64,000 nucleotides of DNA. Origin: Rhea pennata. Taxonomy: Eukaryota; Chordata; Aves; Rheiformes; Rheidae. How positions within the stretch are numbered: the stretch's first letter is position 1; the number at the start of each line of letters is the position of its first letter. This document shows, in pieces, positions 37,831 to 48,000 of this stretch. The notes under the pieces are model-generated. The model worked only from the letters and a program-made list of their open reading frames with translations, did no database searches and was not told where the DNA came from. Made by a program: the position numbers and the translations under genes. The DNA is taken from positions 8,916,458-8,980,457 of the forward strand of contig NC_084672.1 in NCBI RefSeq assembly GCF_028389875.1, given 5' to 3'.

Positions 37831-38363
37831 ACCAGTTTCCTTCCTACCTTAATTGCACAGTGAAGGCCAAAAAGAAAGTCCAGGTTTAATCAGTCTCTAA
37901 TTTCCCCTGGATAAAATAGGATGCACTAGATCTTAAATAAATTATTCATATTCTTGTCAAATCATGAATTAAAAATCATTGCTGGAAAAAAAAAACTGTT
38001 GTGTTCCTTGCATGATCAAATTGGGAAATTCTCCAGAGGGAGCAGGGTAAGGATGAGATTTTCTTGTGTTGTGCATTCACTGACTGCATCACGTGCTGAG
38101 CTCCGGCAGCTACAAACCCATGTGCAACCAGAAAAGAGATTTTAGATGACTTGATTATAGTTGGAGTGAGCTGCACCTTTCTTCTTGGAGCGAGGCAGTT
38201 CCCCAGCATTAGAGGATAGTCCCCTTTGCTCTGGTGATCACTGGTTACCCACTGCCCTTCAAGGACAGCTCTGCAAAGCTGTTTGTCAAGAAGTACTGGA
38301 TGTGCTTAGCCAAAGCCGGTGTGGTCCCGCACTGCCAGGTGTTAATGAGCCCTGTTCTGTAGG

Positions 38364-38377
38364 ATAGCCATGGTAAC
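38364..38377. promoter_or_regulatory. RFX X-box-like site 1
   Basis: ATAGCC-AT-GGTAAC has a perfect right half; on the minus strand it reads GTTACC-AT-GGCTAT. The wider string AGCCATGGTAACTTT recurs 1 kb downstream. Confidence 0.35.
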
Positions 38378-39112
38378 TTTCTAATTACTTTTTTCTACAT
38401 GGTCTGCACAACTCTCCCGTTGTGCAGAAGGTCTGGATGTCCTTGATTAGACATTGCTGGCAGCATTACTGCGTAGGCAGGGCCTTCCTGCCTTTTTGCA
38501 GCAGAGAGAAACTACCTGTTGTGCAAGACTTGAAAGATGAGGGTTGCTTGGAGCAAGGGCATGTCACAAAGAGACAGTTCAAAGAAAGCCCATTTCAAGA
38601 GAAAGTGTCCTGCTGTCCTCCAGCCCTTCCCAAGGCAGGACTGTCATGGAGCCCACTCCTGACTCATACAGGGACATCCTCACACTAACAAGGATGAGCA
38701 TGTTACTAGAGCTGCTGCTCTGGCAACTATTTAGAATATAAAACTTGGTCTGAGCTGGCGTTTTTATGAATGAAGTTGACTATTGCACTGTGTGGAGGCT
38801 AGCTCAGCCCTGTTTCTCTGAAGTTGATCGTTATATGAGTCACCTACATTTGGTATACTTTAAAAAAAAATTTTAAGCCCATTTCTAATGTGACTGGTAT
38901 GCCAAAGCCCTATCTCCGTGACCTCCCAACCTTAGGAAATGCTTTGCCTGAAGGCAAACCTGCAGCTGTTTGGTAACTAGATTCCATGAGCACCAAAATA
39001 TGCACTTAACCAGAATGCAGAAGATGACCCAAGCAGACAGTGTGATTGTTAAAAATACCAGCCAGCGTTTCCCCATCTCCGTACACAGGAATTGCCCACC
39101 TGTACGGGCTAT

Positions 39113-39135
39113 CTGTACAGGTGCTACCTGTACAG
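39113..39135. repeat. Perfect 10-bp inverted repeat with 3-bp spacer
   Basis: CTGTACAGGT - GCT - ACCTGTACAG is symmetric over 23 bp, followed by a partial third copy (GCTACCTGTC). It may bind a dimeric factor with a 3-base spacing, or be a relic of short tandem duplication. Confidence 0.8.
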
Positions 39136-39360
39136 TGCTACCTGTCTGATAACGTGTCTGTGCAAGGCACCTCAGAGCAAGAGCCAGGCCTGCTCTGCAG
39201 GAGCCTCATGCAGATGCAGTGTCCCCCTTTGTGCAGTGCTGTCTAGGCCATCGTTGCTCTCGCTGACTGCTTGGGACGCACGGCCCACGGCTCTTGATGC
39301 TGGGGTCCCTTGGTCCCACCATGGCGAACAGGGGGTGTTGGAGAGAAGGGAGGTTGCAGG

Positions 39361-39374
39361 ACAGCCATGGTAAC
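39361..39374. promoter_or_regulatory. RFX X-box-like site 2
   Basis: ACAGCC-AT-GGTAAC has the same perfect right half. It shares about 20 bp with the site at 38364 while the flanks differ. Confidence 0.35.
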
Positions 39375-42300
39375 TTTATGGGTGATGGATGTACATCCGT
39401 CTAGATGAATGACTACCAGCACCACAGAGGCTTTTGGCAGCGTTGCTGCGGCACGGAGCCGGTAGCCAGCGTTAAAATGAAGTCTGCATCTTCCCGCAGC
39501 TTGGCTAGACAGGGTCAGAGGCTTTTCCCTGTGGACAGTGGGAGAAAGAGTTCAGCCTGAGCCTTGGGAAACAGCCAAGCCAGCCGAGTGACGCAGGCAT
39601 ACCTGACGCATAGATCAGTGCAATTACAAGACGCATCTTGTACTTCCCTTCTTAACTCTTCCTTGCCTGGCAGAGGCAGCCTGGAGACAGCCCAGAAACA
39701 CTCTGACATATATAGAATATGTCTAAAAGGATCTGCCCTCTCAGTGACATGAGCACAATGTTTCAACAGTTGTGCTGCTCTCTTTAAATAAATAATAAGA
39801 ACCTAATTGCTTAATAAATTCATGGTCTGTCCACCAGGATGGGTAAGAAAAATGGCTCCATGGCTGGTCTTACGAAATTGTTGGTGCTGGACCGTGTCAA
39901 GCGTGTTCCTGTCCCAGCAGGGCTGTAAAGCATCGCCTGCTCCACCTGCTGTGTGTGCGTTGAGGTGCAGTTCAGCTAAGCCCCTGCACAACTCCACGCA
40001 ATATCAACAGGTCCCTGTTGGGTACAGGAGGGACCTTCGCCAGCAGTATGCCACATGGTGCATGCAGGATGCAGCATCTGCACCCGGACACTTGTGAGAA
40101 GAGGACAGCTGATGTAGGTCTTTCTTCATTTCCTCCTCACTGCTGTTTCTACCTCTCCCAGAAAAGGTGGCAAGAGGGAAGCACAGATGTGGGAACGGTG
40201 AAAGGAGTGCAGATACAAGGTAGCTGCAGGCATGAAGGTCCGAAAAGGCTGAGGAATTTCCTGCCCCACTGACCTGAGAAGGGAAGAGTCTGTCCTCTTG
40301 CAGAACCAAGCCACCATGCAAGCCATCTTAGGACCTGCCTAAGCCGCTGCTCAGAGAACACCACGCTCATGCGACTCTGCAGCCATCCATTCTGGTCAAA
40401 ACCCAGCAGAGTGAAACACTCCACTCTGATTCTGCTCTTTAGCTTTGAGATATGAATGTCCATTTTGTCCCACATCGCCCTCAACAGGACACTGCTGTTT
40501 CCCAAAAAGCCATCTCTTGCAGCTGGTCACCCTGCACAAAGGCGATCATTCAAGCTTGCCGTGACTTGGGTTATTTATCAGTCTCGGGCGGCTGCCAAAT
40601 CTTTGCACACTTTCATCTTGAATGGGAGCCCAACCAAAAACATAAGGAAGGAAAAGCACATTGGATAAAACGTGAGCCATGAGTTGTGGCTGTGCTGGCA
40701 GTGAGCCAGGTGGGCTCGGAGCCAGGCAACGCTGTGCCGAGGCCTTCCAGCTTCCCCATCCTCGCCCAGCGTGCCAGTCTCACCGGCTGCAAGAGGTTTG
40801 GTGCTATCTGAAACGAGGTCCCGGGCCCTGGGGAGGGGGACGCAGTTTTGTCGACAGCTGCCACCCCCAGTAGGCAGCGGCACGGAGCGCCCTGCTGCTC
40901 CTGAAGAACGCGCGTGTCCCCGCTTCGCTGACGTTCGTCCGCGAAGGCTTCGTTTTCCAGCGTGACGCGAGTGTGTGACTTTCATCAGAGCGAGACATCC
41001 TCCCTTGCTGAACCGGGCTGGCATCCCTCCAGCCCTCCTTTACCTGATAGCACTGCTTCACTCTCAGCTTCTGGCCACATGACAGCATGGTTTGAACCCA
41101 CACGTGTCCAGGATGAGGATGAGGAATGGCACAAAAAGAGGCAGAAGGACATGAGGCTTTATCAGCCTGTGACTCATTCTGCATTGCAGTCAGCCACAGA
41201 CAAGAAGAAAAAGTAATTATGAAAAAAAGAAAATCAGAAGAACACATCTAAAGTATTGACCATTAAAATGCTTTAGAGAGAACCACTTCCAAATGCGTGC
41301 CTGGGCTTAGGCAGGATGAAATATGCAGGATCAGCTCTAGAGTAAGGACAGATTTTTCTAAGGTAGACGGAGGGTAGATTTTTCCCTCCCTCACCATCAC
41401 TGAGGCTTTCCATGGCCTGTCTCCATGGCTGCCAATGTGCCTTTCTGGAAACGTAGCTTAACATTTGCACTGTAGTATAGGAGCTGGGAAAACCTCAGAC
41501 TCTCAGGGTTCGTGTTATGCAGAACTCAGCCCCCATCTCCACAACACTGATTTAAACCCTCTATTGAAATGCTCCCTGCCCAGGGGACAAATTTGCTGTC
41601 TTCATAGCCTGTGGCGCTCATGTGTTCTGCAAGTTTTGCCACTGTACAACCTTCTCCAGACCTTAGGGAAGCTGAGAAACAAACTGGAGGTCAGTCATGT
41701 CTTACATCAGCTTTGAATGGCTGGAAGAAATCACACTGTGCTCTCAAGCCCACAGTACCTCCAAGGCATGGTTCCTGAGGAAAGAAGTTGGGCAGGAGAA
41801 CCAGGGAGGAGTCTCCCTTTAAGTCCTTTGTGAAAAGCTCCTCAAGAAAAAATAGCCAGGTACCGAAGAAAACCTCATGACAGATGATGGGTGGGAGGTG
41901 GTGGTGGTGGTGGTAACCTGCTACACAGTGATGAAGGTGAGTGTCAGATAGCAATGTTTGCTACGAATAATATTAATGACAACTTTCATCCCTTTTCCAC
42001 CTGGTGAACCATTCAACAGCTGATCAGGGTTTTCACAGATGTCTGTGAATATTCACCTAAATATTAGGGAAATTGCTATAGCTCAGAATAGCCATTATTT
42101 GCACTGTTTTATCATCGTCCTGGCATGGTGGTGCTCCTGTTGGAAGGCTCAACATCCTCAAGCAGGTGGAGGAGAGTGGGATCAGGTATTGGGCTGGCTT
42201 GGCATTTACACTAAAAATCATGACAATTCGAGAATTTGCAGAATACTTGGCGGTTTTCTGCATGCCTCTGAATAATGATTAATACAAGCCCATGAAGCCA

Positions 42301-42610
42301 GCAATGGGGACTCAGGGCTTTTTTATCAGAGGAAAAACATTGTCAAATTAGTTTTTCAACCAGCTGCAAGAGCAGGTAACTGATAAGCTCGTCATTGGAG
42401 TGGATTTGAACCAATGGGAGCAGATGGGTGACAGCATTTACTTCTGTCTAGCAACAGCTTCTCCTTGAGCACCACACAGCAATTCAGACTGAGATGTGCT
42501 TTCGCTTGCTTTTATTATGCTTCCCCCTTTCCTCTCATCCTGCTAGAAGGAGATTTTCAAAGGAGACAGTCAGAAATTGAGTTCGCAGTGGATTTTCCCC
42601 AATTTTCTGC

Positions 42611-42700
42611 ATGGCTTTGGAGCCCCTTCCTCTCCGACAGGACGAGAGCCAGTGGGAGCGAGTGCAGGCCAGGGAGGAGGAGTGGGCGTCCCCACCCGGG
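42611..42700 (+). other. Candidate small coding exon (30 codons)
   Basis: ATG at 42613 lies in an open frame that can be read from 42611 and runs to CCCGGG|GTGAGC at 42700. It encodes a charged peptide containing RQDESQWERVQAREEEW. Composition shifts from AT-rich to CpG-rich right at this point, as at a promoter. I recognise no protein, and the ATG has T at -3. It could be chance. Confidence 0.2.
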
Positions 42701-43694
42701 GTGAGCAAGGCGTGCTGTGGGGCTGCGCCTCCTCTCTCCCGCTCTGCCCACGCGCTCCCGTCGGCGCCGTCGAAGAGGCTGCACGGCTGCCCCGAGGGCT
42801 GAGCAGAGCCCGCTCGCCCCGGCACGGCGTGGCGCTAAGGTCGTGCTTTCCTCCTCTTTTCCTCTGACCAGGTCCCTAATCCCTTGGGGCTGTTTTCCCC
42901 TCTTCATCCCGGGGCAGCAGCTGGGGCCCTGCTTGTTTTGGATGGGTGTAGGATATCCGTCAGATACGTGAAATATTTAATAGTAAAAAGAGCAGTTTTG
43001 ACTCGGAGCCAAGAAACGCAGCTCCGGGGAGCACCTGGCTCTCCCCCACCACAGCAAGCGTGCCGCTGCAGATCTGCTGTTTGGTACATTTGCTGCCCCC
43101 CGTGGTATCCATGCTCCATGTGCATGGACACGGAGCGCCGGGGGAGCTGCACGGAGCGGGGAGGATTTACTTTGATGCCAGCTTGAGTTTTCCAAACACA
43201 GGCAAAGAGGGGTTTTAACTGCTGGGTAATTCCCAGTCTGCTGGGAGTGGAGCAGTGCAGGACCCTAACGGCAGCCCAGAGGCGACCTGTGCCTGCAGGG
43301 CTTGCAGCCTGCTGGGGCTTGCAGGCGTAGAGGGACCATTCCTCCCACTCGCAGGCAGAAAGCAGACGCGCGGTTGAAGTGACTTGGCAAAGACCAGACC
43401 GGGCTGCCGCAGAGGGAGGGATCGATCTCCCTTCGCCCCTTCCCCAGCCCGCACCCCTCCTCCCTTCCTTTCTATGCGAGTGTGAATTAGAAGGCAGAAA
43501 ACTTGTAGCCGGTTATAAATTAAAATCTCTAGAGCCTTAATAACCTGCCTGGCCAGAAGAAGCAAATAGGTGTGATCTAAAAATGAATAGACACATCTGC
43601 CCACCGCTTAGCGCTTTAGCTGCGGGAGGGCTGTGCGTATGTGCGCGTGTGGCACGCGCGCGTGTGTGTGCGACCTGCCGGCGCAGCCTCGCGG
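42701..43694. other. Moderately CpG-rich DNA with an AT-rich element
   Basis: No recognised gene. The part at 43485-43560 (GTGTGAATTAGAAGG, GGTTATAAATTAAAATC, CCTTAATAACC) looks like a regulatory element. Alternating GT/GC (GTGTGGCACGCGCGCGTGTG) at 43645-43672 could take a Z-DNA form. Confidence 0.35.
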
Positions 43695-43723
43695 ATTGGC
43701 TGGGAAAAGCCTTCCCAGCCAAT
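43695..43723. promoter_or_regulatory. Inverted repeat carrying two CCAAT boxes
   Basis: ATTGGCTGGGAA - AAGCC - TTCCCAGCCAAT is a perfect 12-bp inverted repeat with a 5-base spacer. It presents NF-Y CCAAT boxes on both strands about 29 bp end to end. Convergent CCAAT boxes are a hallmark of some bidirectional promoters. Confidence 0.65.
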
Positions 43724-43736
43724 AACAGGGACCAGT

Positions 43737-43749
43737 GTGGCCTAGCAAC
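43737..43749 (+). promoter_or_regulatory. Perfect RFX X-box
   Basis: GTGGCC-T-AGCAAC matches the RFX consensus GTNRCC(N0-3)RGYAAC at every fixed position. It lies 13 bp after the double CCAAT inverted repeat. X-box plus CCAAT (Y-box) is the layout of RFX/NF-Y promoters such as those of MHC class II and many ciliary genes. Confidence 0.6.
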
Positions 43750-44678
43750 AGCCTTTCCCTAATGAAAAACAAGCCACTTAACCATCGTGACTGTCTGCAG
43801 ATCAAATATTCTCTCAGAGCGCCTCATCCTCCAAATGTACCCAGCCCAGGCTGCCGCGAGGGCACGCGGCGTCAGGCCGGCGTCTCGCCAGGCCACACGC
43901 CTGCAAACAGGGCTAGAGAAGTGCTTTGGATGTCTGAGCTGGGGTAGCACCACCCGAACGTCCGAGGTGTCCTGCATCCGACTTCTCCCTTCAGCCTCTC
44001 TGCACCAGATGGGGGTCAGGAGTGCAGGAAGGAGCTGCAGTCTGGGGTGGGCACTGTAGAAGCTGCTAGGGAAGGTGCTGGGCATGGGATCAAGGGATGA
44101 AAAACTCCCCGATGCCGGGACCACCCCCCAGCACTGCAGGGAGCCCTGCCAGAGGCACCCACAACATCTTGCACCTGTGGCTGCCCTGCTGCTGTGGAGA
44201 GCGGGACTCTCCCCCTGGGCACATCTTACCCTGAGCCTGGCTAGAGACCATGGGACGTGTCCCCGGCCACCACTGCTGCTGGGAGCCCAGGGCCCTTGTG
44301 GGCAGCAAGGAAAGATGCTGGCTGCGAAGGGCCAGCCACGAGGCTGAGCACCTCGCAGAAATGCCAGCTCTGCTAGTGCGTCAGCCGGCAAGCAGGGAAG
44401 TCTGACACATGGGAGTGATTCCCAGCAATAGCCTCCACAGCCTCCCTGGGAAGCAGCTCGCAAAATAACCACCGAGCTTATGGCTCTGGGGGAAACAGAG
44501 GGCTAGGCTTGGGGTTAGTGGACAAGGTGAGATATGATGCACACCAAGGTGTACAGAGGATCTTGTAAGTCTTTTTGCCATTTCAAAGATTTTCCTTAGC
44601 AAAAATCACTCTTTTCTGTGGCTGTTTCAGGTGTATGTCCAGTTCCTGCAGAGGAGGCAGGTTGTGAGATGGGGAGAA
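43750..44678. other. GC-rich DNA beyond the X-box, no recognised gene
   Basis: A minus-strand frame of 237 codons (43759-44472) and a plus frame from 43787 cross this region, but neither has a known domain or a convincing start. They may be chance in GC-rich DNA. Confidence 0.4.
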
Positions 44679-45080
44679 CAGAATCACAGAACGGGTAAGG
44701 TCAGAAGGGACCTCTGGAGATCATCTAGTCCAACCCCCTGCTTAAGCGGGGTCACCTAGAGCATGTTAGACAGGGCTGCATCCAGGCAGGCCTTGAATAT
44801 CTCCAGAGATATTCTCCAGAGATACTGTGGGAAAGGAGACTCCACAACCTCTCTGGGCAACCTGTTCCAGCTCTCTGTCACTCTCACAGTGAAGAAATTC
44901 CTGCTCATATTCAGGTGGAATTTCCTGTGGTTTGGTTTTGCCCATTGCCTCTTGTCCTTTTGCATGGGACAACTGAAAAGAGTTTGGCCCCACTCCCTTG
45001 ACACTCTCCCTTGAGATACTTATACACATTTGTAAGATCCCCCCTCAGTCTTCTTTGAGACAGCAGAGGAGATTTAGGCA
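44679..45080 (-). mobile_element. CR1 LINE, 3' end including C-terminus of ORF2
   Basis: The left end AGAATCACAGAA and GGACCTCTGGAGATCATC are the reverse of the CR1 3' UTR and terminal octamer-like repeat. On the minus strand, 45004-44756 encodes FFTVRVTESWNRLPREVV and SLEIFKACLDAALSNML, the conserved end of the CR1 reverse-transcriptase ORF. The copy is 5'-truncated like most CR1 insertions and degraded beyond about 45080. Family age cannot be judged from one copy. Confidence 0.93.
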
Positions 45081-48000
45081 TAACATCACTTTTGAGCTTC
45101 AGACACCCCCTTCCCTGGAGAACAGCAAGACCCTGTTGTCCTCCTGGCAACATGTGTAATGCCCATTACACATACGGTGTGGTGGGGGAGAGGGCCCAGC
45201 TCTGGCCACCTGGGGACTGGGAACAGCAGCACAGTATAGCAATTGCTCCATCCCCAGTAGCTGCGTCTTCTCAGGAAGCTTTAAGCTCTGCCCCAACCTT
45301 CCAGTCTTTCAGCCTGCTTTTCTTCCTGTTTCCCCTCTGTTTTGCAGACAGGGAGCTGGTAGGGGGTCTATACTGTTTTGTTAAGTTTGCCAAGTCAAAA
45401 GGAAGGTTTCAGCTCTGCTTAATGTACAGCCTATGTCTCCAGCTCAAACCTGCCCTGGAGCAGCGCTGCCTCGGCAGGCAGGGACCCCCCCCCTAGGGAA
45501 ACATGGTTACAGTCTCAGAGTGAACATCCTGGACCAATCTACTCTCACACACCCCGAGACTTCCACACACAGCAAGTTTTGCGTTAGAAATAATAAGAGT
45601 TTTGGTTTGTTTTTTCTCCCAAACTAGAAAACAGCAAAATATTCTCATCTTTTCAATGACGTCTGACACAGGGAGAGGCGGCAAGGTGGAGGGGTGGTGG
45701 CCGGAAGGCAACATCACCCTATTTCTGAAACGAAGTAACCCCAACTCTTCTGGGGACGTGTGCTGGGAGGGAACCGCATAGTCCTAGTGCTGCACCCTCA
45801 GCTGAGACCTGCCACACTTCTGTCACAACACGGCCCAGGCTTGCTGAGGCTGGGCCTCCCTGGGTACGTTCCTGGGACTGATTTGCCCTGGAGAAGCTCT
45901 CAATGATATCTACACAATATCCTGTGGGCTTGCATTTTCTGCCAACAGCACATGTCTCTGCAGCAATGGATGGAGCAAGGTGAAGACTTCTCCTCAGCTC
46001 TGCCACCTCGTCACAGCGTGACAGCAGCCCAAATCCTCTGTCTGCAGAGGGGCTAAGGACTGCAGGGACAAGGGCTGGGGAGGCTCACCCACAACTGTGA
46101 GCTCCTGCAGATGTTCCAGAAAATCAAGCCTAAAGGAGCCACACATCACCATGGAAAATGTTGAAAAATAAATGGGTGGGGGGAAAGCAAAACTGTGACT
46201 CTCCATTCCTTTCAGCTGACACCCTAGAGAAGCAAACCCAAGTTTTCACTCAATTCGTGCCCATTTCAGGTTTGTGCAGCCCTGGCTGTTCACTAGATGG
46301 TGCCCTCGGGCTGCTGATTTCTCAATTTTTCCCTCTCAGGTCCATGGTGGGACAGAGGCTGGGGCAGCCTGCTCTTCGCCGGCTTATCAGGGAGTGTTTT
46401 TGGAAGTTCACAAAAACAAATAGTCAACTCACTTCCAGCGCAGAGACACAGAGACAAGTGAGCAAAGCAGACAAGCAGTGCTGGACCCTTGCAGGGCAGG
46501 AAAGAGGTGAAAATCGCATTTCTTTAAGACTCATGTTCACACATGTCTTGTGTCGAATCTTCAATAACACACAGTTCTCTGCTCCAGCTGCGGCCATTTC
46601 TTTGGTCAATAAAGCTAAATCTGTGTCCCTTACCTGCCATGCCCTGGAAAGAGGAGCTTAAAAGCCACCTGCTTTGCCCATATGCCAGGGCTAATTAAAT
46701 TACTGTGCATTTTGGAGATGTGCTTAGTTTTCACATGGTAACACTTAAAGAGAACTAACTGGAGTGCATCAATCATGCAGTGGTGTCTAAGCACTTGACT
46801 GGGCACGAAATTTCCTCTCAAGAGATAGCTGGCAAAAGGTGCGAGCAGATTGCATGGACCAGACCTCCTCATTTTCCCTCGGGAAAAGGAACTTTGGTGG
46901 CTATTGCAACAGACAGGGCAAAATATGGCTAGTCCCTGGGTTCAAGACACAGTCTTTTTCCATTCAGTCAAATGTTGAAGTTAATCATCATTTTTGCCAT
47001 GAAACAGAGGGAGCCTAAGGCCAAAGGGAAAGGGAGTGAATCGTATTACAAAGGCGGATGTAGAAAGCACCATTCTCTTTTTTTCTGGACAGAGCCAACA
47101 TTTCTTTTTCTAGTTCTGATAGATTCTGTCCTCCTCCTCCTCCAAGGCTTTGGGGATTGCACCCAGATAAAAATACCACTGGGAAAATGCAGGTCTCCCA
47201 GCCAAGCCCTGAAGCTCCTGAACTGAGGCTGCCCAGCCTGGGCACACCAGCGTGTGCCGGCACCACTTTGGCAGCTCTGCTGGTGCTGCTAGCCCATGCT
47301 CTGCAAGCCACTCTGCTGTCCCATGTTTAAGAGTGGCATATCAGAGGTTTATGTATTAACATCAGCTTTAAAAGCAAATTACCACATGCCTTTGACATGA
47401 CAGTACTAGTTGCTGCTGTAGCTGTTCTGCAGGAACACGCAGATACGTCCCACTTGCTCTCCACCTGGCCGCGGCCTCTGGTTTGGAAGCGGTGCTCCTC
47501 GCCAGAGACAGGAGCTCCCTGTTTTTTCTGTCTGCTACTGGATTACATAGCCCCTAACTCACCCCTCCAGCGAGGAGGCAGGTTAGCACCAGGAGTAACT
47601 CCCCACAGCTCAACACAAGATTGTGTTGCTTGTGACTTGTAAAGCTAGACTGGCCAGAAGGACTAGCAGAGGTCCACAACATACAAACCTCCTACCCAGA
47701 AGGAGGGACAGAAGGGGCTGGAGAGGCCATAGCTCAGCTTGACAGTGCATTGGGTATCTGTGTCTAGTCATCACATGCTGCAAACAGTAGTCTCTGTTCC
47801 ATAACCCAGTTTTATCCAAATCCCTCAGTACTTGCATGTTGCATTTCTGCCACTGAGAAGCTAGTTTACATCCCATCTTTGACAAAATAGAGGATAGAAA
47901 TGAGAAGGACAAAGAAACAGTTTTGAAGATACCCAGTGTATGCACTTGAGCAAAATAGCAACTAAAAAAAAGGAATCATCAAAAAGGAAACATATAAAGC

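Larger units (their letters stand above)
37831..42600. other. Unique intergenic DNA with scattered motifs
   Basis: No recognised gene. It includes two RFX-like sites and one perfect inverted repeat listed separately, and a (GGT)n-like patch near 41890-41912. Open frames are short and lack known domains. Confidence 0.4.

Noticed and set aside
43759..44472. 237-codon minus-strand frame near the X-box
   Set aside because: No domain, and it overlaps a plus-strand frame of similar quality in GC-rich DNA; only the nearby regulatory motifs are convincing.
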